A stretch of 64,000 nt of DNA. Origin: Stutzerimonas kunmingensis (GTDB lineage Bacteria > Pseudomonadota > Gammaproteobacteria > Pseudomonadales > Pseudomonadaceae). The notes below the pieces were generated by a model, which was not told the DNA's origin, searched no databases, and saw only the letters and a program-made list of their open reading frames with translations. Positions 1 through 8,623 of this stretch are shown piece by piece (positions within the stretch are counted from its first letter, which is position 1; each line of letters starts with the position of its first letter). The stretch spans positions 310,001 through 374,000 of the forward strand of contig NZ_PISM01000022.1 in the NCBI RefSeq assembly GCF_002929225.1, given 5' to 3'. A program made the position numbers and the translations under genes.

Positions 1-717
1 CGGCCACCAGTCCGGGTGGTCCGGTTTGATCCGCTGCAGGTAGTGGCTGCCACCCAGCTGGCGCATCTGTTGCCGAATCCAGGCCGCGCGATTGTTCACG
101 TGGCTGCCCGGTTTGCCAGCGCTCCACTCTCGCGGGTTGGGCAGCACTGCGGCGAGGAGGCTGGCCTGGCGGGTCGACAGGTACGGTGCACCGGTTCCGA
201 AGTGATGCTGGGCCGCCGCCTGCGCACCGAAGACGCCATCGCCCCACTCGACGCTATTGAGATAAACCTCAAGGATGCGCTGCTTGGGCCATAAAAGCTC
301 GATCAGCGCAGTGAACCAGGCCTCCAGTCCTTTGCGCGGCCAGCTGCGGCCGGACCAGAGAAACAGATTCTTCGCCACCTGCTGACTCAGCGTGCTGGCA
401 CCGCGTAATGAGCCACCGCGCTCATTGTGGCTGAGCGCCGCACGGATTGCTGCGACATCGAAGCCCCAGTGGTCGGCGAACTTCTGATCCTCGGCGGCGA
501 TCACCGCCATCTTCAGATCGTCCGGCAGCACTTTCCAAGGCCGCCAGCCGCGGGTCAGGTCGATAGTTTCGCCTGTGCGCCATGACTCGATCTTGCGCTC
601 GATCATCAAAGCGGTGAACGGCGGTGGCACCCAGCGAAACAGCAGTACCAGCAGCGCCGAGAGGCCGATCAGCCAGAGCAGCAGTTTGGAGAGGCGCAGC
701 AGCAGGTTTCGCAACAT
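1..717 (-). CDS. mtgA: Monofunctional peptidoglycan glycosyltransferase MtgA (3' end cut by window edge)
   Basis: The protein polymerises lipid II into glycan strands at the inner membrane and has no transpeptidase domain. The start ATG is at 717. It is followed by a leucine-rich signal anchor (about residues 5-25) and then GT51 motifs: AAEDQKFADHWGFD (catalytic Glu region), GASTLSQQVAKNLFL and KQRILEVYLNSVEWG. The reading frame is open to base 1, so the C-terminus is missing. About 239 codons are visible, close to the usual family length of roughly 230-240. It is divergent from the DUF423 gene, as in P. aeruginosa. The assignment is firm; only the last few residues are unseen. Confidence 0.95.
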   Translation of the reverse strand, partial: MLRNLLLRLSKLLLWLIGLSALLVLLFRWVPPPFTALMIERKIESWRTGETIDLTRGWRPWKVLPDDLKMAVIAAEDQKFADHWGFDVAAIRAALSHNERGGSLRGASTLSQQVAKNLFLWSGRSWPRKGLEAWFTALIELLWPKQRILEVYLNSVEWGDGVFGAQAAAQHHFGTGAPYLSTRQASLLAAVLPNPREWSAGKPGSHVNNRAAWIRQQMRQLGGSHYLQRIKPDHPDWWP

Positions 718-779
718 GGCACTTGGTCGTGGGCGAAAAGAGCGGGCATTATAGCGACCGCTAAGGCCATCGACCGGAA

Positions 780-1160
780 ATGGCAATGATTCGTGCTTAT
801 ATCGTCCTTGCCGCGCTGTTCGGCTTGACCGGCGTTGCGCTCGGCGCCTTCGCTTCCCATGCCCTCAAGAGCCAGTTGAGCGCTGCCTATCTCGCGGTGT
901 TTCAGACAGGCGTGCAGTACCAGATGCTTCATGCGCTGGCGCTGCTCGGCGTCGCGCTTCTTTCGCTGCATCGGCCCAGCCGCCTGCTGGCTGTAGCAGG
1001 CGGCCTGTTCGTCGTCGGTATCTTGCTGTTCTCCGGCAGTCTCTATCTGCTCACCCTCAGTGGAATCGGCAAACTGGGCATGATCACGCCGCTCGGGGGG
1101 ACGTCCTTTCTCGTGGGTTGGCTCTGCCTGGCATTGGCCGGCTGGCGCATACGCGGCTGA
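780..1160 (+). CDS. DUF423 (YgdD family) inner-membrane protein
   Basis: This is a 126-residue, very hydrophobic protein with about four membrane helices. The first is near residues 5-25 and includes the GVALGAFASHAL motif typical of the DUF423/YgdD family; the helices are separated by short loops such as SLHRPSR. No biochemical role is established for the family. The gene lies between mtgA (divergent) and thiS, the same place as in P. aeruginosa. The ATG at 780 begins MAMIRAY; the second ATG, at 786, is an alternative start. Family assignment is good, function is unknown. Confidence 0.85.
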   Translation: MAMIRAYIVLAALFGLTGVALGAFASHALKSQLSAAYLAVFQTGVQYQMLHALALLGVALLSLHRPSRLLAVAGGLFVVGILLFSGSLYLLTLSGIGKLGMITPLGGTSFLVGWLCLALAGWRIRG

Positions 1161-1248
1161 GCGGGACGAACGGCCGCGGGCTTCGCGTTGGTGGCGTGGG
1201 TGATTCGGGCTAGAATGCCGTCCCCTTTTCGCAATGGCGGCGAACAGC

Positions 1249-1449
1249 ATGCAGATCCAGTTGAATGGCGAACCCTATGAGCTGCCAGCCGGCGAGTCGG
1301 TGGCCGACCTGCTGGTGCGTCTGGACCTGACCGGACGCCGTCTGGCCGTCGAGCTCAATCGGGACATCGTGCCGCGCAGCGCGCACGCGACTACCGAACT
1401 CAGCGAAGGCGATCACGTCGAGGTGGTGCACGCCATCGGTGGCGGCTAG
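1249..1449 (+). CDS. thiS: Sulfur carrier protein ThiS
   Basis: ThiS is a ubiquitin-fold carrier whose C-terminal thiocarboxylate gives sulfur to ThiG for thiazole synthesis. The frame ends in the required Gly-Gly(-Gly) tail (VVHAIGGG). Starting at the ATG at 1249 gives 66 residues ([16 protein letters not shown]), the normal ThiS length; the frame also opens at 1234, which would add five residues (MAANS). Neither start has a good Shine-Dalgarno, so the choice rests on length. thiG follows after 74 bases, matching the conserved thiS-thiG pair. Confidence 0.93.
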   Translation: MQIQLNGEPYELPAGESVADLLVRLDLTGRRLAVELNRDIVPRSAHATTELSEGDHVEVVHAIGGG

Positions 1450-1523
1450 CCGGTCGCGCTCATCCGAAGTACGCCGCCTTGCGGCGCCCAGCCCGCAGCA
1501 ACACGTCCGAACGAGGAATTCCC

Positions 1524-2318
1524 ATGCGCCCAGTTCCGCACGACAAGCCCTTCACCCTGGCCGGTCGCACCTATCAATCGCGCCTGCTGGTCGGCACCGG
1601 CAAGTACAAGGACCTTGAGGAGACGCGTGCGGCCATTGAGGCCTCGGGTGCCGAGATCGTCACCGTAGCGGTGCGCCGCACCAATATTGGCCAGAATCCG
1701 GGCGAGCCGAATCTGCTCGATGTGATCAGCCCCGAGCGCTACACCATCCTGCCGAACACCGCCGGCTGTTTCACTGCCGAGGACGCAGTGCGTACCTGTC
1801 GCCTGGCCCGTGAGCTCCTCGACGGCCACAAGCTGGTCAAGCTGGAAGTGCTGGCCGATCAGAAGACGCTGTTTCCCAACGTGATCGAGACCCTCAAGGC
1901 CGCCGAAGTACTGATCCGGGACGGCTTCGACGTCATGGTCTATACCAGCGACGACCCGATCATCGCTCGCCAGCTGGCCGAGATGGGTTGCATCGCGGTG
2001 ATGCCGCTGGCCGGCCTGATCGGCACCGGCCTGGGTATCTGCAATCCGTACAACCTGCGCATCATCCTCGAGGAAGCCACCGTGCCCGTGCTGGTGGATG
2101 CCGGTGTCGGAACCGCTTCGGACGCCACTATCGCCATGGAGCTGGGCTGCGAAGCGGTGCTGATGAACAGCGCCATCGCCCATGCGCAGAATCCCGTGCT
2201 GATGGCCGAGGCCATGAAGTACGCCATCGAGGCCGGCCGCCTGGCCTATCTCGCCGGCCGCATGCCGAAGAAGCTCTACGCCAGCGCCTCGTCGCCGCTG
2301 GACGGGCTGATTCGTTGA
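1524..2318 (+). CDS. thiG: Thiazole synthase ThiG
   Basis: ThiG condenses 1-deoxy-D-xylulose-5-phosphate, dehydroglycine/iminoacetate and the ThiS thiocarboxylate into the thiazole phosphate of thiamin. The 264-residue protein is a TIM barrel with the family blocks [31 protein letters not shown] (the Lys region that forms the imine), [13 protein letters not shown] and [11 protein letters not shown]. The ATG at 1524 is chosen because GAGGAA sits at the right distance (1513-1518); a longer in-frame opening at 1479 adds a non-conserved extension. It is followed by a strong terminator. Confidence 0.96.
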   Translation: MRPVPHDKPFTLAGRTYQSRLLVGTGKYKDLEETRAAIEASGAEIVTVAVRRTNIGQNPGEPNLLDVISPERYTILPNTAGCFTAEDAVRTCRLARELLDGHKLVKLEVLADQKTLFPNVIETLKAAEVLIRDGFDVMVYTSDDPIIARQLAEMGCIAVMPLAGLIGTGLGICNPYNLRIILEEATVPVLVDAGVGTASDATIAMELGCEAVLMNSAIAHAQNPVLMAEAMKYAIEAGRLAYLAGRMPKKLYASASSPLDGLIR

Positions 2319-2329
2319 AACGATTCGTG

Positions 2330-2366
2330 GCCGGCCCCGACCTTGTGTCGGGGGCCGGCTTTTTTA
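2330..2366 (+). terminator. Rho-independent terminator after thiG
   Basis: A GC-rich hairpin pairs GCCGGCCCCGAC (2330-2341) with GTCGGGGGCCGGC (2347-2359), with one extra G on the right arm and a five-base loop. A run of six T follows at 2360. It ends the thiSG unit and lies in the short gap before trmB. Confidence 0.85.
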
Positions 2367-2383
2367 TTTCTCGCAGGTAGACC

Positions 2384-3100
2384 ATGACAGAGCAGAACCC
2401 CGCGGCCGAAGCGCAGCAAACCGAGCACCGCCGTACTATCAAGAGTTTCGTGATGCGTGCCGGGCGCATGACCGAAGGCCAGCAGCGTGGCCTGGAGCAG
2501 GGCTGGCCGAAGTTCGGCCTGGAGATCGAGAACGGGCTGCGCGATTTCGACGAGGTGTTCGGCCGTAGCGCGCCGCGCACCTTCGAGATCGGCTTCGGCA
2601 TGGGCCATTCCACCCTGGAAATGGCCGCTGCGGCGCCGGATCAGGACTTCATTGGCGTGGAAGTGCATAAACCTGGGGTCGGCGCGTTGCTGAGCGGACT
2701 TGTGTCACAGAAATTGAACAACGTCAGGGTCTACAGTTGCGACGCCTTGGAGGTACTGCGCGATTGCGTGGCCGACGCCAGCCTGGACCGCGTATTGCTG
2801 TTCTTTCCGGACCCCTGGCACAAGAGCCGTCATCACAAGCGACGTATCGTGCAGCCGGCTTTCGCCGAGCTGGTGCGCAGCAAGCTGAAGATCGGCGGCG
2901 TACTGCATATGGCCACCGACTGGGAGCCCTATGCCGAATATATGCTCGAGGTGATGAACGTCGCCCCGGGCTATCGCAATCTGGCCGAGGATGGACGTTG
3001 CGTGCCACGGCCTGCGGAGCGACCGATCACCAAGTTCGAGCGCCGTGGTGAACGGCTCGGTCATGGCGTCTGGGACCTGAAATTCCAGCGCATCGACTGA
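2384..3100 (+). CDS. trmB: tRNA (guanine-N7-)-methyltransferase TrmB
   Basis: TrmB uses SAM to methylate N7 of G46 in tRNA variable loops. The 238-residue protein has the SAM-binding block [15 protein letters not shown], then [12 protein letters not shown], the characteristic [20 protein letters not shown] catalytic block (PDPW and KxRHxKRR) and a C-terminal [17 protein letters not shown]. Length and motifs are complete. It is separated from thiG by a terminator, so it is likely transcribed from its own promoter within or after that gap. Confidence 0.96.
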   Translation: MTEQNPAAEAQQTEHRRTIKSFVMRAGRMTEGQQRGLEQGWPKFGLEIENGLRDFDEVFGRSAPRTFEIGFGMGHSTLEMAAAAPDQDFIGVEVHKPGVGALLSGLVSQKLNNVRVYSCDALEVLRDCVADASLDRVLLFFPDPWHKSRHHKRRIVQPAFAELVRSKLKIGGVLHMATDWEPYAEYMLEVMNVAPGYRNLAEDGRCVPRPAERPITKFERRGERLGHGVWDLKFQRID

Positions 3101-3126
3101 GCGCGGTCAGTAAAAGCGAAACGCCC

Positions 3127-3175
3127 GCGACCTAGTCCCGGCTGCCCTATCAGCGGCGTCAGGCAGCCAGGTCGC
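3127..3175. repeat. Two-part inverted repeat downstream of trmB
   Basis: Nested arms GCGACCT (3127-3133) plus GGCTGCC (3140-3146) pair with GGCAGCC (3162-3168) plus AGGTCGC (3169-3175), leaving a six-base bulge and a 15-base loop. There is no T run, so it is not a classical intrinsic terminator. It may stabilise the trmB 3' end. The rest of the 223-base gap (3101-3323) shows only a possible -10 (TATAAC at 3251-3256) ahead of the DUF1329 gene. Confidence 0.5.
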
Positions 3176-3323
3176 TTGCCACACCCAGATCGAGAGCCGC
3201 AGCAGCGGCCAGGGAAGAGTGCTGCCAGGACGGCATGCCTGCCCACACCATATAACAATGCAACGCCGATAGCCGGGTTCGCCACGCGGTGCCCAGCATC
3301 GTGCGCAATTGGGGGAGTAGACG

Positions 3324-4661
3324 ATGTACGGAAAGATCGGAATTCTGTTGTTGGCAGCCTGTACCGCGTTACCGGCACAGGCGAAGGTAGACAGCACGCA
3401 GGCCGCGCGACTGGGGCAGGACCTGACTCCGCTGGGAGCGGAGCGCGGCGGCAATCCCGCGGGGACGATCCCGCCCTGGGCCGGGGGCGTTGCAGCACCC
3501 GCCGGCTACGAGCCCGGGATGCACCATCCCGACCCGTATGCGGCCGATTCAGTGCTCTATCGCGTCGATCACACCAATATCAACGAGTACGGCGGCCAGC
3601 TTTCCGACGGTATGAAGGCGCTGCTGGAGCGTTATCCCGACTACCACCTGCGCGTATTTCCGACCCGCCGCAGCGCCTCGGTGCCGCAGCGGATCTATGA
3701 TGCCACCCGCTACAACGCCGTCAGCGCCGAGCTCATCGCCAACGGCAACGGTATCCAGGGCGCGGCAGCCGGCATTCCCTTCCCTATCCCGCAGAGCGGC
3801 ATCGAGGTGATCTGGAATCACATCCTGCATTACAAGGGTGACCAGAGCCACATGATCAATAACCAGGCAGTGGTGATCGGTGGCCGGGCCAATTACATCA
3901 AGCGCGATCGGCACATCTATTACGTCTACAACCGCGAAGGCATGACTCACGCGGACCTGGACAACACAGTGCTGTACTACAAGTACCGTGTCACCGCGCC
4001 GGCCAAGCTGTCCGGTACGGCACTGGTGGTGCAGGACCCGCTCGATCAGGTGCTGACCACTCGCAAGGCGTGGCGCTACAGCCCGGACGATCGCCGCGTG
4101 CGCCGTCTGCCGTCACTGGCTTATGACTCCTTGCAGCCCGACACCAGCGGCTTGGCCACGGCCGATGTGGTCGATTCGTTCAACGGCGCGCCGGATCGCT
4201 ACGAGTGGGAGCTGCTCGGCAAGCGTGAAATGCTGATGCCCTACAACAGCTATGCCGTGCATCAGAAGGGCCTCCCCTACGACAGTATCGTCCAGGCACG
4301 CACCCTGAACCCGGAACTGCTGCGCTATGAGCTGCATCGCGTGTGGGTGGTCGAGGCGACCTTGCGCAAGGGCTTCAGTCACCTCTACGACAAGCGTCGG
4401 TTCTATATCGACGAGGACAGCTGGGCGATCCTTGCCGTCGACCTGTACGACGAGAAGGGCGAGCTGATCGGCCTGCAGGAAAGCCATCCGATCAGCTATT
4501 ACGACGTGCCGATGTTCAACAGCACGCTGGAAACGCTCTACCACCTCAAGGACGGCAACTACTTCGTCGATGGGCTGGACAACAACGAGCCGATGTACGA
4601 CTTCAACGTCAAGCTCGGCCCGCGTGATTTCTCGCCGCAGGCGCTGCGTCGCGGCAACTGA
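3324..4661 (+). CDS. DUF1329 secreted LolA-fold-like protein
   Basis: This is a 445-residue exported protein. The N-terminus MYGKIGILLLAACTALPAQA is a signal peptide with an AQA cleavage motif. The mature part shows DUF1329 features: the N-terminal LGQDLTPLGAERGGNPAGTI block, an interior rich in Tyr/Trp and beta strands, and the C-terminal YDVPMFNSTLETLYHLKDG region. DUF1329 proteins have a predicted LolA/LppX-like lipid-binding barrel and usually sit beside DUF1302 and an RND exporter. No such neighbours are here, so it is an orphan copy. The start ATG at 3324 has GGGGAG upstream (3310-3315). Function is inferred only at fold level. Confidence 0.8.
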   Translation: MYGKIGILLLAACTALPAQAKVDSTQAARLGQDLTPLGAERGGNPAGTIPPWAGGVAAPAGYEPGMHHPDPYAADSVLYRVDHTNINEYGGQLSDGMKALLERYPDYHLRVFPTRRSASVPQRIYDATRYNAVSAELIANGNGIQGAAAGIPFPIPQSGIEVIWNHILHYKGDQSHMINNQAVVIGGRANYIKRDRHIYYVYNREGMTHADLDNTVLYYKYRVTAPAKLSGTALVVQDPLDQVLTTRKAWRYSPDDRRVRRLPSLAYDSLQPDTSGLATADVVDSFNGAPDRYEWELLGKREMLMPYNSYAVHQKGLPYDSIVQARTLNPELLRYELHRVWVVEATLRKGFSHLYDKRRFYIDEDSWAILAVDLYDEKGELIGLQESHPISYYDVPMFNSTLETLYHLKDGNYFVDGLDNNEPMYDFNVKLGPRDFSPQALRRGN

Positions 4662-4687
4662 CGAAGGACAGAAACAGAAGATGCACG

Positions 4688-4712
4688 AAAGGGCGCCGCT
4701 GGCGCCCTTTTT
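4688..4712 (+). terminator. Rho-independent terminator after the DUF1329 gene
   Basis: A perfect 10-bp stem, AAAGGGCGCC / GGCGCCCTTT (4688-4697 / 4701-4710), encloses a three-base loop. With the adjoining bases it gives a run of five T. It lies 26 bases after the stop codon. Confidence 0.88.
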
Positions 4713-4912
4713 CGTACCACCAGAACTGCCGTCGCGCGTCGCTGCGGCGGTGTGAGGCTACAAGGTTGCTCCTGTTCGGCGGGGCCGAGCACGGGTAGTG
4801 ACTTCGCTCAAGAGTGGGCTGGCGCGGCAGTGGGATGATCGCCTGCGTAGCGCTGCAAAGGCGGCCCGGCAGCCGGGCAAGCAGCCGCGCCATTCGCAAA
4901 GGAGGGAGCCGC

Positions 4913-5275
4913 GTGTTCAGACCGGGACAACTGGAGTACCACAGCCTTTCCGCTTCCGGGAAACCGGGTTATCACCTGCAGCTCGACTACCGTGTCGAGG
5001 GCACGCCGGAGGCGCCGCAGTGGGCGTGTTTTCACCTGCGCTTCGAGGCCGGAGCAACTCTGGTGGACGAGCAGTTTCGAATGCACCGCGATGTTGCCTG
5101 CAACTTCCTGCAGCGCGTCCGTCAGTGCCTGCGTCGCCACGGTGTGCCGGTGGACGCCGATATCCTCTTCGGTCTGCACGGCATCTACGACCCGCTGTTC
5201 GAGGATCTGCGCCGGCAGCTGTGCTATCGGCCGGGCGAGGCCGTCGATCTCGATCGATTTCTTCGCGAAGGCTGA
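4913..5275 (+). CDS. Conserved hypothetical protein, 120 aa
   Basis: I do not recognise the family. A GTG at 4913 is chosen as start because a textbook AGGAGG (4900-4905) sits seven bases upstream; the frame stays open upstream to 4814, but that part is arginine-rich and looks non-coding. The protein begins (M)FRPGQLEYHSLSASGKPGYH and is soluble and mixed alpha/beta, with no signal peptide or membrane helix. It has HLRFEAGATLVDEQF and a C-terminal FGLHGIYDPLFEDLR stretch. The nearest neighbour gene, DUF3392, is convergent. Coding is supported by the ribosome site and the lack of low complexity; function is unknown. Confidence 0.7.
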   Translation: MFRPGQLEYHSLSASGKPGYHLQLDYRVEGTPEAPQWACFHLRFEAGATLVDEQFRMHRDVACNFLQRVRQCLRRHGVPVDADILFGLHGIYDPLFEDLRRQLCYRPGEAVDLDRFLREG

Positions 5276-5295
5276 GCGGCGTTAGTGGCTTGCGC

Positions 5296-5425
5296 GGTCA
5301 GTTGGTCAAGGCAAGTTCGGATGGACATGGCTCCGAGAAGGCGCTGCGACGCGTCATAGCGGGGCTATGGCAAGGAGCAGCAACACAGTATCGGGGCCAT
5401 GGGCGCCGGAGTCGACCAACTGACC
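5296..5425. repeat. 130-bp element bounded by 12-bp inverted repeats (candidate MITE or paired hairpin)
   Basis: GGTCAGTTGGTC at 5296-5307 is repeated exactly in inverse orientation at 5414-5425. The interior holds smaller palindromes, for example CATAGC-GGG-GCTATG. It fills almost the whole gap between two convergent genes. No target-site duplication is obvious. It could be a small non-autonomous mobile repeat or a long bidirectional terminator stem. Confidence 0.45.
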
Positions 5426-5440
5426 TTACCAACCAGGCCA

Positions 5441-5764
5441 CTAGTTACGGTCGGCGATCACGCCGATGAGGAAGAAGATCAGCAGCAGCACCGGCGCCAG
5501 GCTGTAGTTGTTCAGGTGGGCCAGCCCCTGGGTCATCCACGGGGTGAGGAAGACGATCGCCAGGCCATAGCCCACCGCGCAGACCAGTACGAAGATCAGC
5601 GTGCGGAAAAAGAAGTTCAGGCTGCTGACGGCGCCCTTTACCCAGGTATTGATTGCCGGGCCGAACAGTACGAAGAGCGTGGCCATCAGCGCCAGGGAGA
5701 TATCCGACAGGTGGCTGCGGCTCCAGCGCGACAGCGTGACGATCAGGTCGAGTAGCAAATCCAT
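5441..5764 (-). CDS. DUF3392 inner-membrane protein
   Basis: This is a 107-residue membrane protein with three clear hydrophobic helices (approximately residues 20-40, 48-72 and 84-104) and a polar N-terminus MDLLLDLIVTLSRWSRSHLS. The length and the block LFGPAINTWVKGAVSSLNF match DUF3392, a small family of Pseudomonas and related bacteria without known function. It lies nine bases downstream of hemW on the same strand, so it is probably the last gene of the metX-metW-DUF4426-rdgB-hemW run. Confidence 0.78.
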   Translation of the reverse strand: MDLLLDLIVTLSRWSRSHLSDISLALMATLFVLFGPAINTWVKGAVSSLNFFFRTLIFVLVCAVGYGLAIVFLTPWMTQGLAHLNNYSLAPVLLLIFFLIGVIADRN

Positions 5765-5773
5765 GCGGTGTCC

Positions 5774-6979
5774 TTAAGGCAGGAAGCTCTGTAGCAGGTC
5801 GTTGAGAAACAGCTGGCCCTTCGGCGTCGCCACCAGGCGCGCTGGGTCAGCCGAGAGCAGGCCGCGCGCTTTGGCGTCGCGCCGTGGCTTGGCGAGCACA
5901 TCCAGCGGCAGTCCGGTGCGCTGAGTGAACAGCATGGCCGGTACGCCGTCGGTGAGGCGCAGCACATTCATCAGGAATTCGAAGGGCAATTCATCCGCTG
6001 CCAGCAGCTTTTCGCCTGCGCGGAAGGCCTTGGCCGGATCGAGGTAGTCCTTCGGCAGGCGGGTCTTCCAGCTGCGCAGGATGCGTCCGTCGGCGTGGCT
6101 GAGCTTGGCATGGGCGCCGGCACCGATGCCGAGGAAATCGCCGAAGGTCCAGTAGTTCAGGTTGTGCCGCGCCTGCCGCCCGGGCTGGGCGTAGGCGGAG
6201 GTCTCGTACTGGCGATAGCCGTGCTCGGCGAGCAGCGTCTGGCCGGCTTCCTGGATGTCCCAGAGGATATCGTCTTCGGGCAGCTGCGGCGGCTGGCTCC
6301 AGAACACCGTGTTTGGCTCCAGGGTCAGCTGGTACCAGGACAGATGCGTCGGTTGCTGGGCGATGGCGATGCGCAGGTCGCTCAACGCATCCTCCAGGCT
6401 CTGGTCCGGCAGGCCGTGCATGAGGTCGAGGTTGAAATTGTCGAAGCCGGCGGCGCGAGCCATGTCGGCGGCGCGAATCGCTTCGTCGCCGTCGTGAATG
6501 CGCCCGAGCGCCTTGAGCTTGTCGGCCTGGAAGCTCTGCACGCCAATGGACAGCCGGTTGATGCCTAGCTGGCGGTAGTCGCGGAACTTGGCCTGTTCGA
6601 ACGTCCCCGGATTGGCTTCCAGTGTGATCTCGATGTCCTCGGAAAAGCCGACCAGCCGTTCCAGTCCGTCGACGATCGCCGCCAGTGCCTTGGCAGAAAA
6701 CAGGCTTGGCGTACCGCCGCCGAAGAAGATCGAACTCAGGCGGCGGTCCCCGACGTGCTCAAGATCCGCGCGAAGATCGGCCAGCAGCGCGGCGACATAG
6801 GCGTCTTCGGGCAGTTCGGGTCCGGCCGCGTGGGAATTGAAGTCGCAGTACGGGCATTTGCGCACGCACCAGGGAATATGTACGTACGCCGCCAGCGGGG
6901 GCAATTCGAAGCCTGCCGTTGTCGGCGCGCCGTGGTTGCCTTCGCTGGCGCTTAGCGGGGCTGAGTCTGCCGCTTTCAT
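5774..6979 (-). CDS. hemW: Radical SAM heme chaperone HemW
   Basis: HemW is a HemN-like radical SAM protein that binds heme and is thought to deliver it to respiratory enzymes. [19 protein letters not shown] carries the CxxxCxxC cluster but has Phe where true HemN has a fourth Cys, which marks HemW rather than coproporphyrinogen dehydrogenase. Other family blocks are [28 protein letters not shown] and [13 protein letters not shown] start it at the ATG at 6979, which overlaps the rdgB stop (ATGA) and gives 401 residues; the frame is open further to 7075. Translation is probably coupled to rdgB. Confidence 0.93.
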   Translation of the reverse strand: MKAADSAPLSASEGNHGAPTTAGFELPPLAAYVHIPWCVRKCPYCDFNSHAAGPELPEDAYVAALLADLRADLEHVGDRRLSSIFFGGGTPSLFSAKALAAIVDGLERLVGFSEDIEITLEANPGTFEQAKFRDYRQLGINRLSIGVQSFQADKLKALGRIHDGDEAIRAADMARAAGFDNFNLDLMHGLPDQSLEDALSDLRIAIAQQPTHLSWYQLTLEPNTVFWSQPPQLPEDDILWDIQEAGQTLLAEHGYRQYETSAYAQPGRQARHNLNYWTFGDFLGIGAGAHAKLSHADGRILRSWKTRLPKDYLDPAKAFRAGEKLLAADELPFEFLMNVLRLTDGVPAMLFTQRTGLPLDVLAKPRRDAKARGLLSADPARLVATPKGQLFLNDLLQSFLP

Positions 6980-7569
6980 ATCCCCAGCCGCTGCTTGAGC
7001 AGGGCCATGGCGCGTGCACGGTGGCTGAGCTGGTTCTTCTGCGCTGCAGGCAGCTCGGCGCTGGAGCAGTCGCATTCCGGCACCCAGAACAGCGGGTCGT
7101 AGCCGAAGCCATGCTCGCCGCGTGCTGCATGCAGGATGCGGCCGTGCCAGAGGCCTTCGCAGATGATCGGCAGTGGATCGTCGGCGTGGCGCACCAGCGC
7201 CAGGGCACAGACGAACTGCGCGCCGCGTTCGGCATCCGGAACCTCACGCAGGACGTCCAGCAGCTTGGCATTGTTGGCGGCATCGCCCTGGCCATCGGCG
7301 TAGCGCGCCGAGTAGATGCCCGGTGCCCCGCCGAGGGCGTCGACGGCCAGGCCGGAGTCGTCGGCGAGCGCCGGTAGACCGGATATCCGCGCGGCGTTGC
7401 GCGCCTTGAGAATGGCGTTCTCGACGAAGGAAAGACCGGTTTCCTCCGGCTCGACGGTGCTGAACTCGGCCACCGAGCGCACGCGAACCGCGTCACCGAG
7501 CATGGCCTGGAGCTCCTTGAGTTTGCCGGCGTTGTGGCTGGCCAGTACCAGTTCGGAAAAAGGCATCAT
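6976..7569 (-). CDS. rdgB: XTP/dITP (non-canonical purine NTP) pyrophosphatase RdgB
   Basis: RdgB hydrolyses dITP, XTP and similar triphosphates to keep deaminated purines out of nucleic acids. The 197-residue protein starts [20 protein letters not shown], with the SHN..K substrate-binding motif. It has [37 protein letters not shown] (metal and substrate loop) and [12 protein letters not shown]. It overlaps the DUF4426 gene upstream by four bases and hemW downstream by four bases, a tightly coupled set. Confidence 0.96.
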   Translation of the reverse strand: MMPFSELVLASHNAGKLKELQAMLGDAVRVRSVAEFSTVEPEETGLSFVENAILKARNAARISGLPALADDSGLAVDALGGAPGIYSARYADGQGDAANNAKLLDVLREVPDAERGAQFVCALALVRHADDPLPIICEGLWHGRILHAARGEHGFGYDPLFWVPECDCSSAELPAAQKNQLSHRARAMALLKQRLGI

Positions 7570-7988
7570 CGGTCGGGGAAGAATTCCTGGTTGAACTCGA
7601 AGCTGAACGGCTCGGCGCCGGTCGGCTGAACGGTGAGGGCGAAACGCAGGGTTTCCTGCGAGTCGAAGGGGAACTGCGCGAGGTAATAGATCGCCTCGTC
7701 ACCTTCCTTGAGCTGCTTGAAGCCCAGCGGGCGATCCTGCCCGAGCAGGTTCTTCACTACGCCGCTGACCTGCGCCGCGACCGGTTTGCCGTCCTTGATC
7801 ACCGAGACGTTGACTACGCCCTGGGTCTTGCTGCGCGTGAGTCCGGCGGCGGCGGCAATGCCCGGCTGCAGGAAGCCCGAATTGAAGGCGCTGTAGTGGA
7901 CGTCGTATTCGCCGACGCTGTGTTTGCGCTCGGCCAGCGCCGGCAATGTGAGCAGTGCGGCCAACAGACCGATCAGGATGCGTTTCAT
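7566..7988 (-). CDS. DUF4426 periplasmic protein
   Basis: This is a 140-residue protein with a signal peptide ([19 protein letters not shown], cut before ERKH). The mature part is a compact beta-rich domain with [19 protein letters not shown] near the start and a C-terminal [11 protein letters not shown]. This matches DUF4426, found beside metW/metX and rdgB in pseudomonads. The role is unknown. Its stop overlaps the rdgB start, which suggests co-translation. Confidence 0.82.
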   Translation of the reverse strand: MKRILIGLLAALLTLPALAERKHSVGEYDVHYSAFNSGFLQPGIAAAAGLTRSKTQGVVNVSVIKDGKPVAAQVSGVVKNLLGQDRPLGFKQLKEGDEAIYYLAQFPFDSQETLRFALTVQPTGAEPFSFEFNQEFFPDR

Positions 7989-8014
7989 GTGCTTACCTCC
8001 AGCGTTGAAGCCGC

Positions 8015-8614
8015 TCAGCGGGATGGCCCGGTGACGCGGTAGATGCCGATTTCACCCAGCAGATTCGGCCATATGCGACTGGCCCAGCCATGCCGATGAT
8101 CGCGGTCGACTGCCAGGCGTTCGAGTACCCTGGCACCGCTTTCCTGGCACAGCCGCTCGAAATCCTCGAACGTGCAGAAGTGAATGTTCGGCGTGTTGTA
8201 CCAAGTGTAGGGTAGGAACTCCGACACCGGCATGCGGCCTTTGCTCGCAAGGTACCAACGGCAGCGCCAATGGCCGAAGTTGGGGAAGGTGATGATGCAC
8301 TGGCGGCCGACGCGCAGCATTTCCTTCATCAGCTGGTCGGGGTAATGCACGGCCTGCAGCGCCTGGGTCATCACCACCATGTCGAAGCTGTCGCTGGCGA
8401 AGTTGCCCAGGCCCAGGTCGAGGTTCTGCTCGATGACGTTGACGCCCTTGTCGATGCAGGCGGCGATGTTGTCCGGGTCGATTTCCAGGCCGTAGCCGCT
8501 GACCTGCTTGTGATCGCGCAGCCAGGCCAGCAGCTCGCCATTGCCGCAGCCGAGGTCGAGAACTCGGCTGCCGGCCGGAATCCACTCTTGGATGATGTCC
8601 AGATCGGCGCGCAT
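8015..8614 (-). CDS. metW: MetW, methionine biosynthesis methyltransferase-like partner of MetX
   Basis: MetW has a class I SAM-methyltransferase fold and is needed with MetX for homoserine acylation in pseudomonads. The 199-residue protein has motif I VLDLGCGNGELLAWL, acidic loop GLEIDPDN, then VVMTQALQAVHYP and the strongly conserved FPNFGHWRCRWYL. It sits nine bases after metX on the same strand, the standard metX-metW operon. Catalytic methylation has not been needed to explain its role, so it may act as a regulator of MetX activity. Confidence 0.94.
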   Translation of the reverse strand: MRADLDIIQEWIPAGSRVLDLGCGNGELLAWLRDHKQVSGYGLEIDPDNIAACIDKGVNVIEQNLDLGLGNFASDSFDMVVMTQALQAVHYPDQLMKEMLRVGRQCIITFPNFGHWRCRWYLASKGRMPVSEFLPYTWYNTPNIHFCTFEDFERLCQESGARVLERLAVDRDHRHGWASRIWPNLLGEIGIYRVTGPSR

Positions 8615-8623
8615 CTTCGTTCC

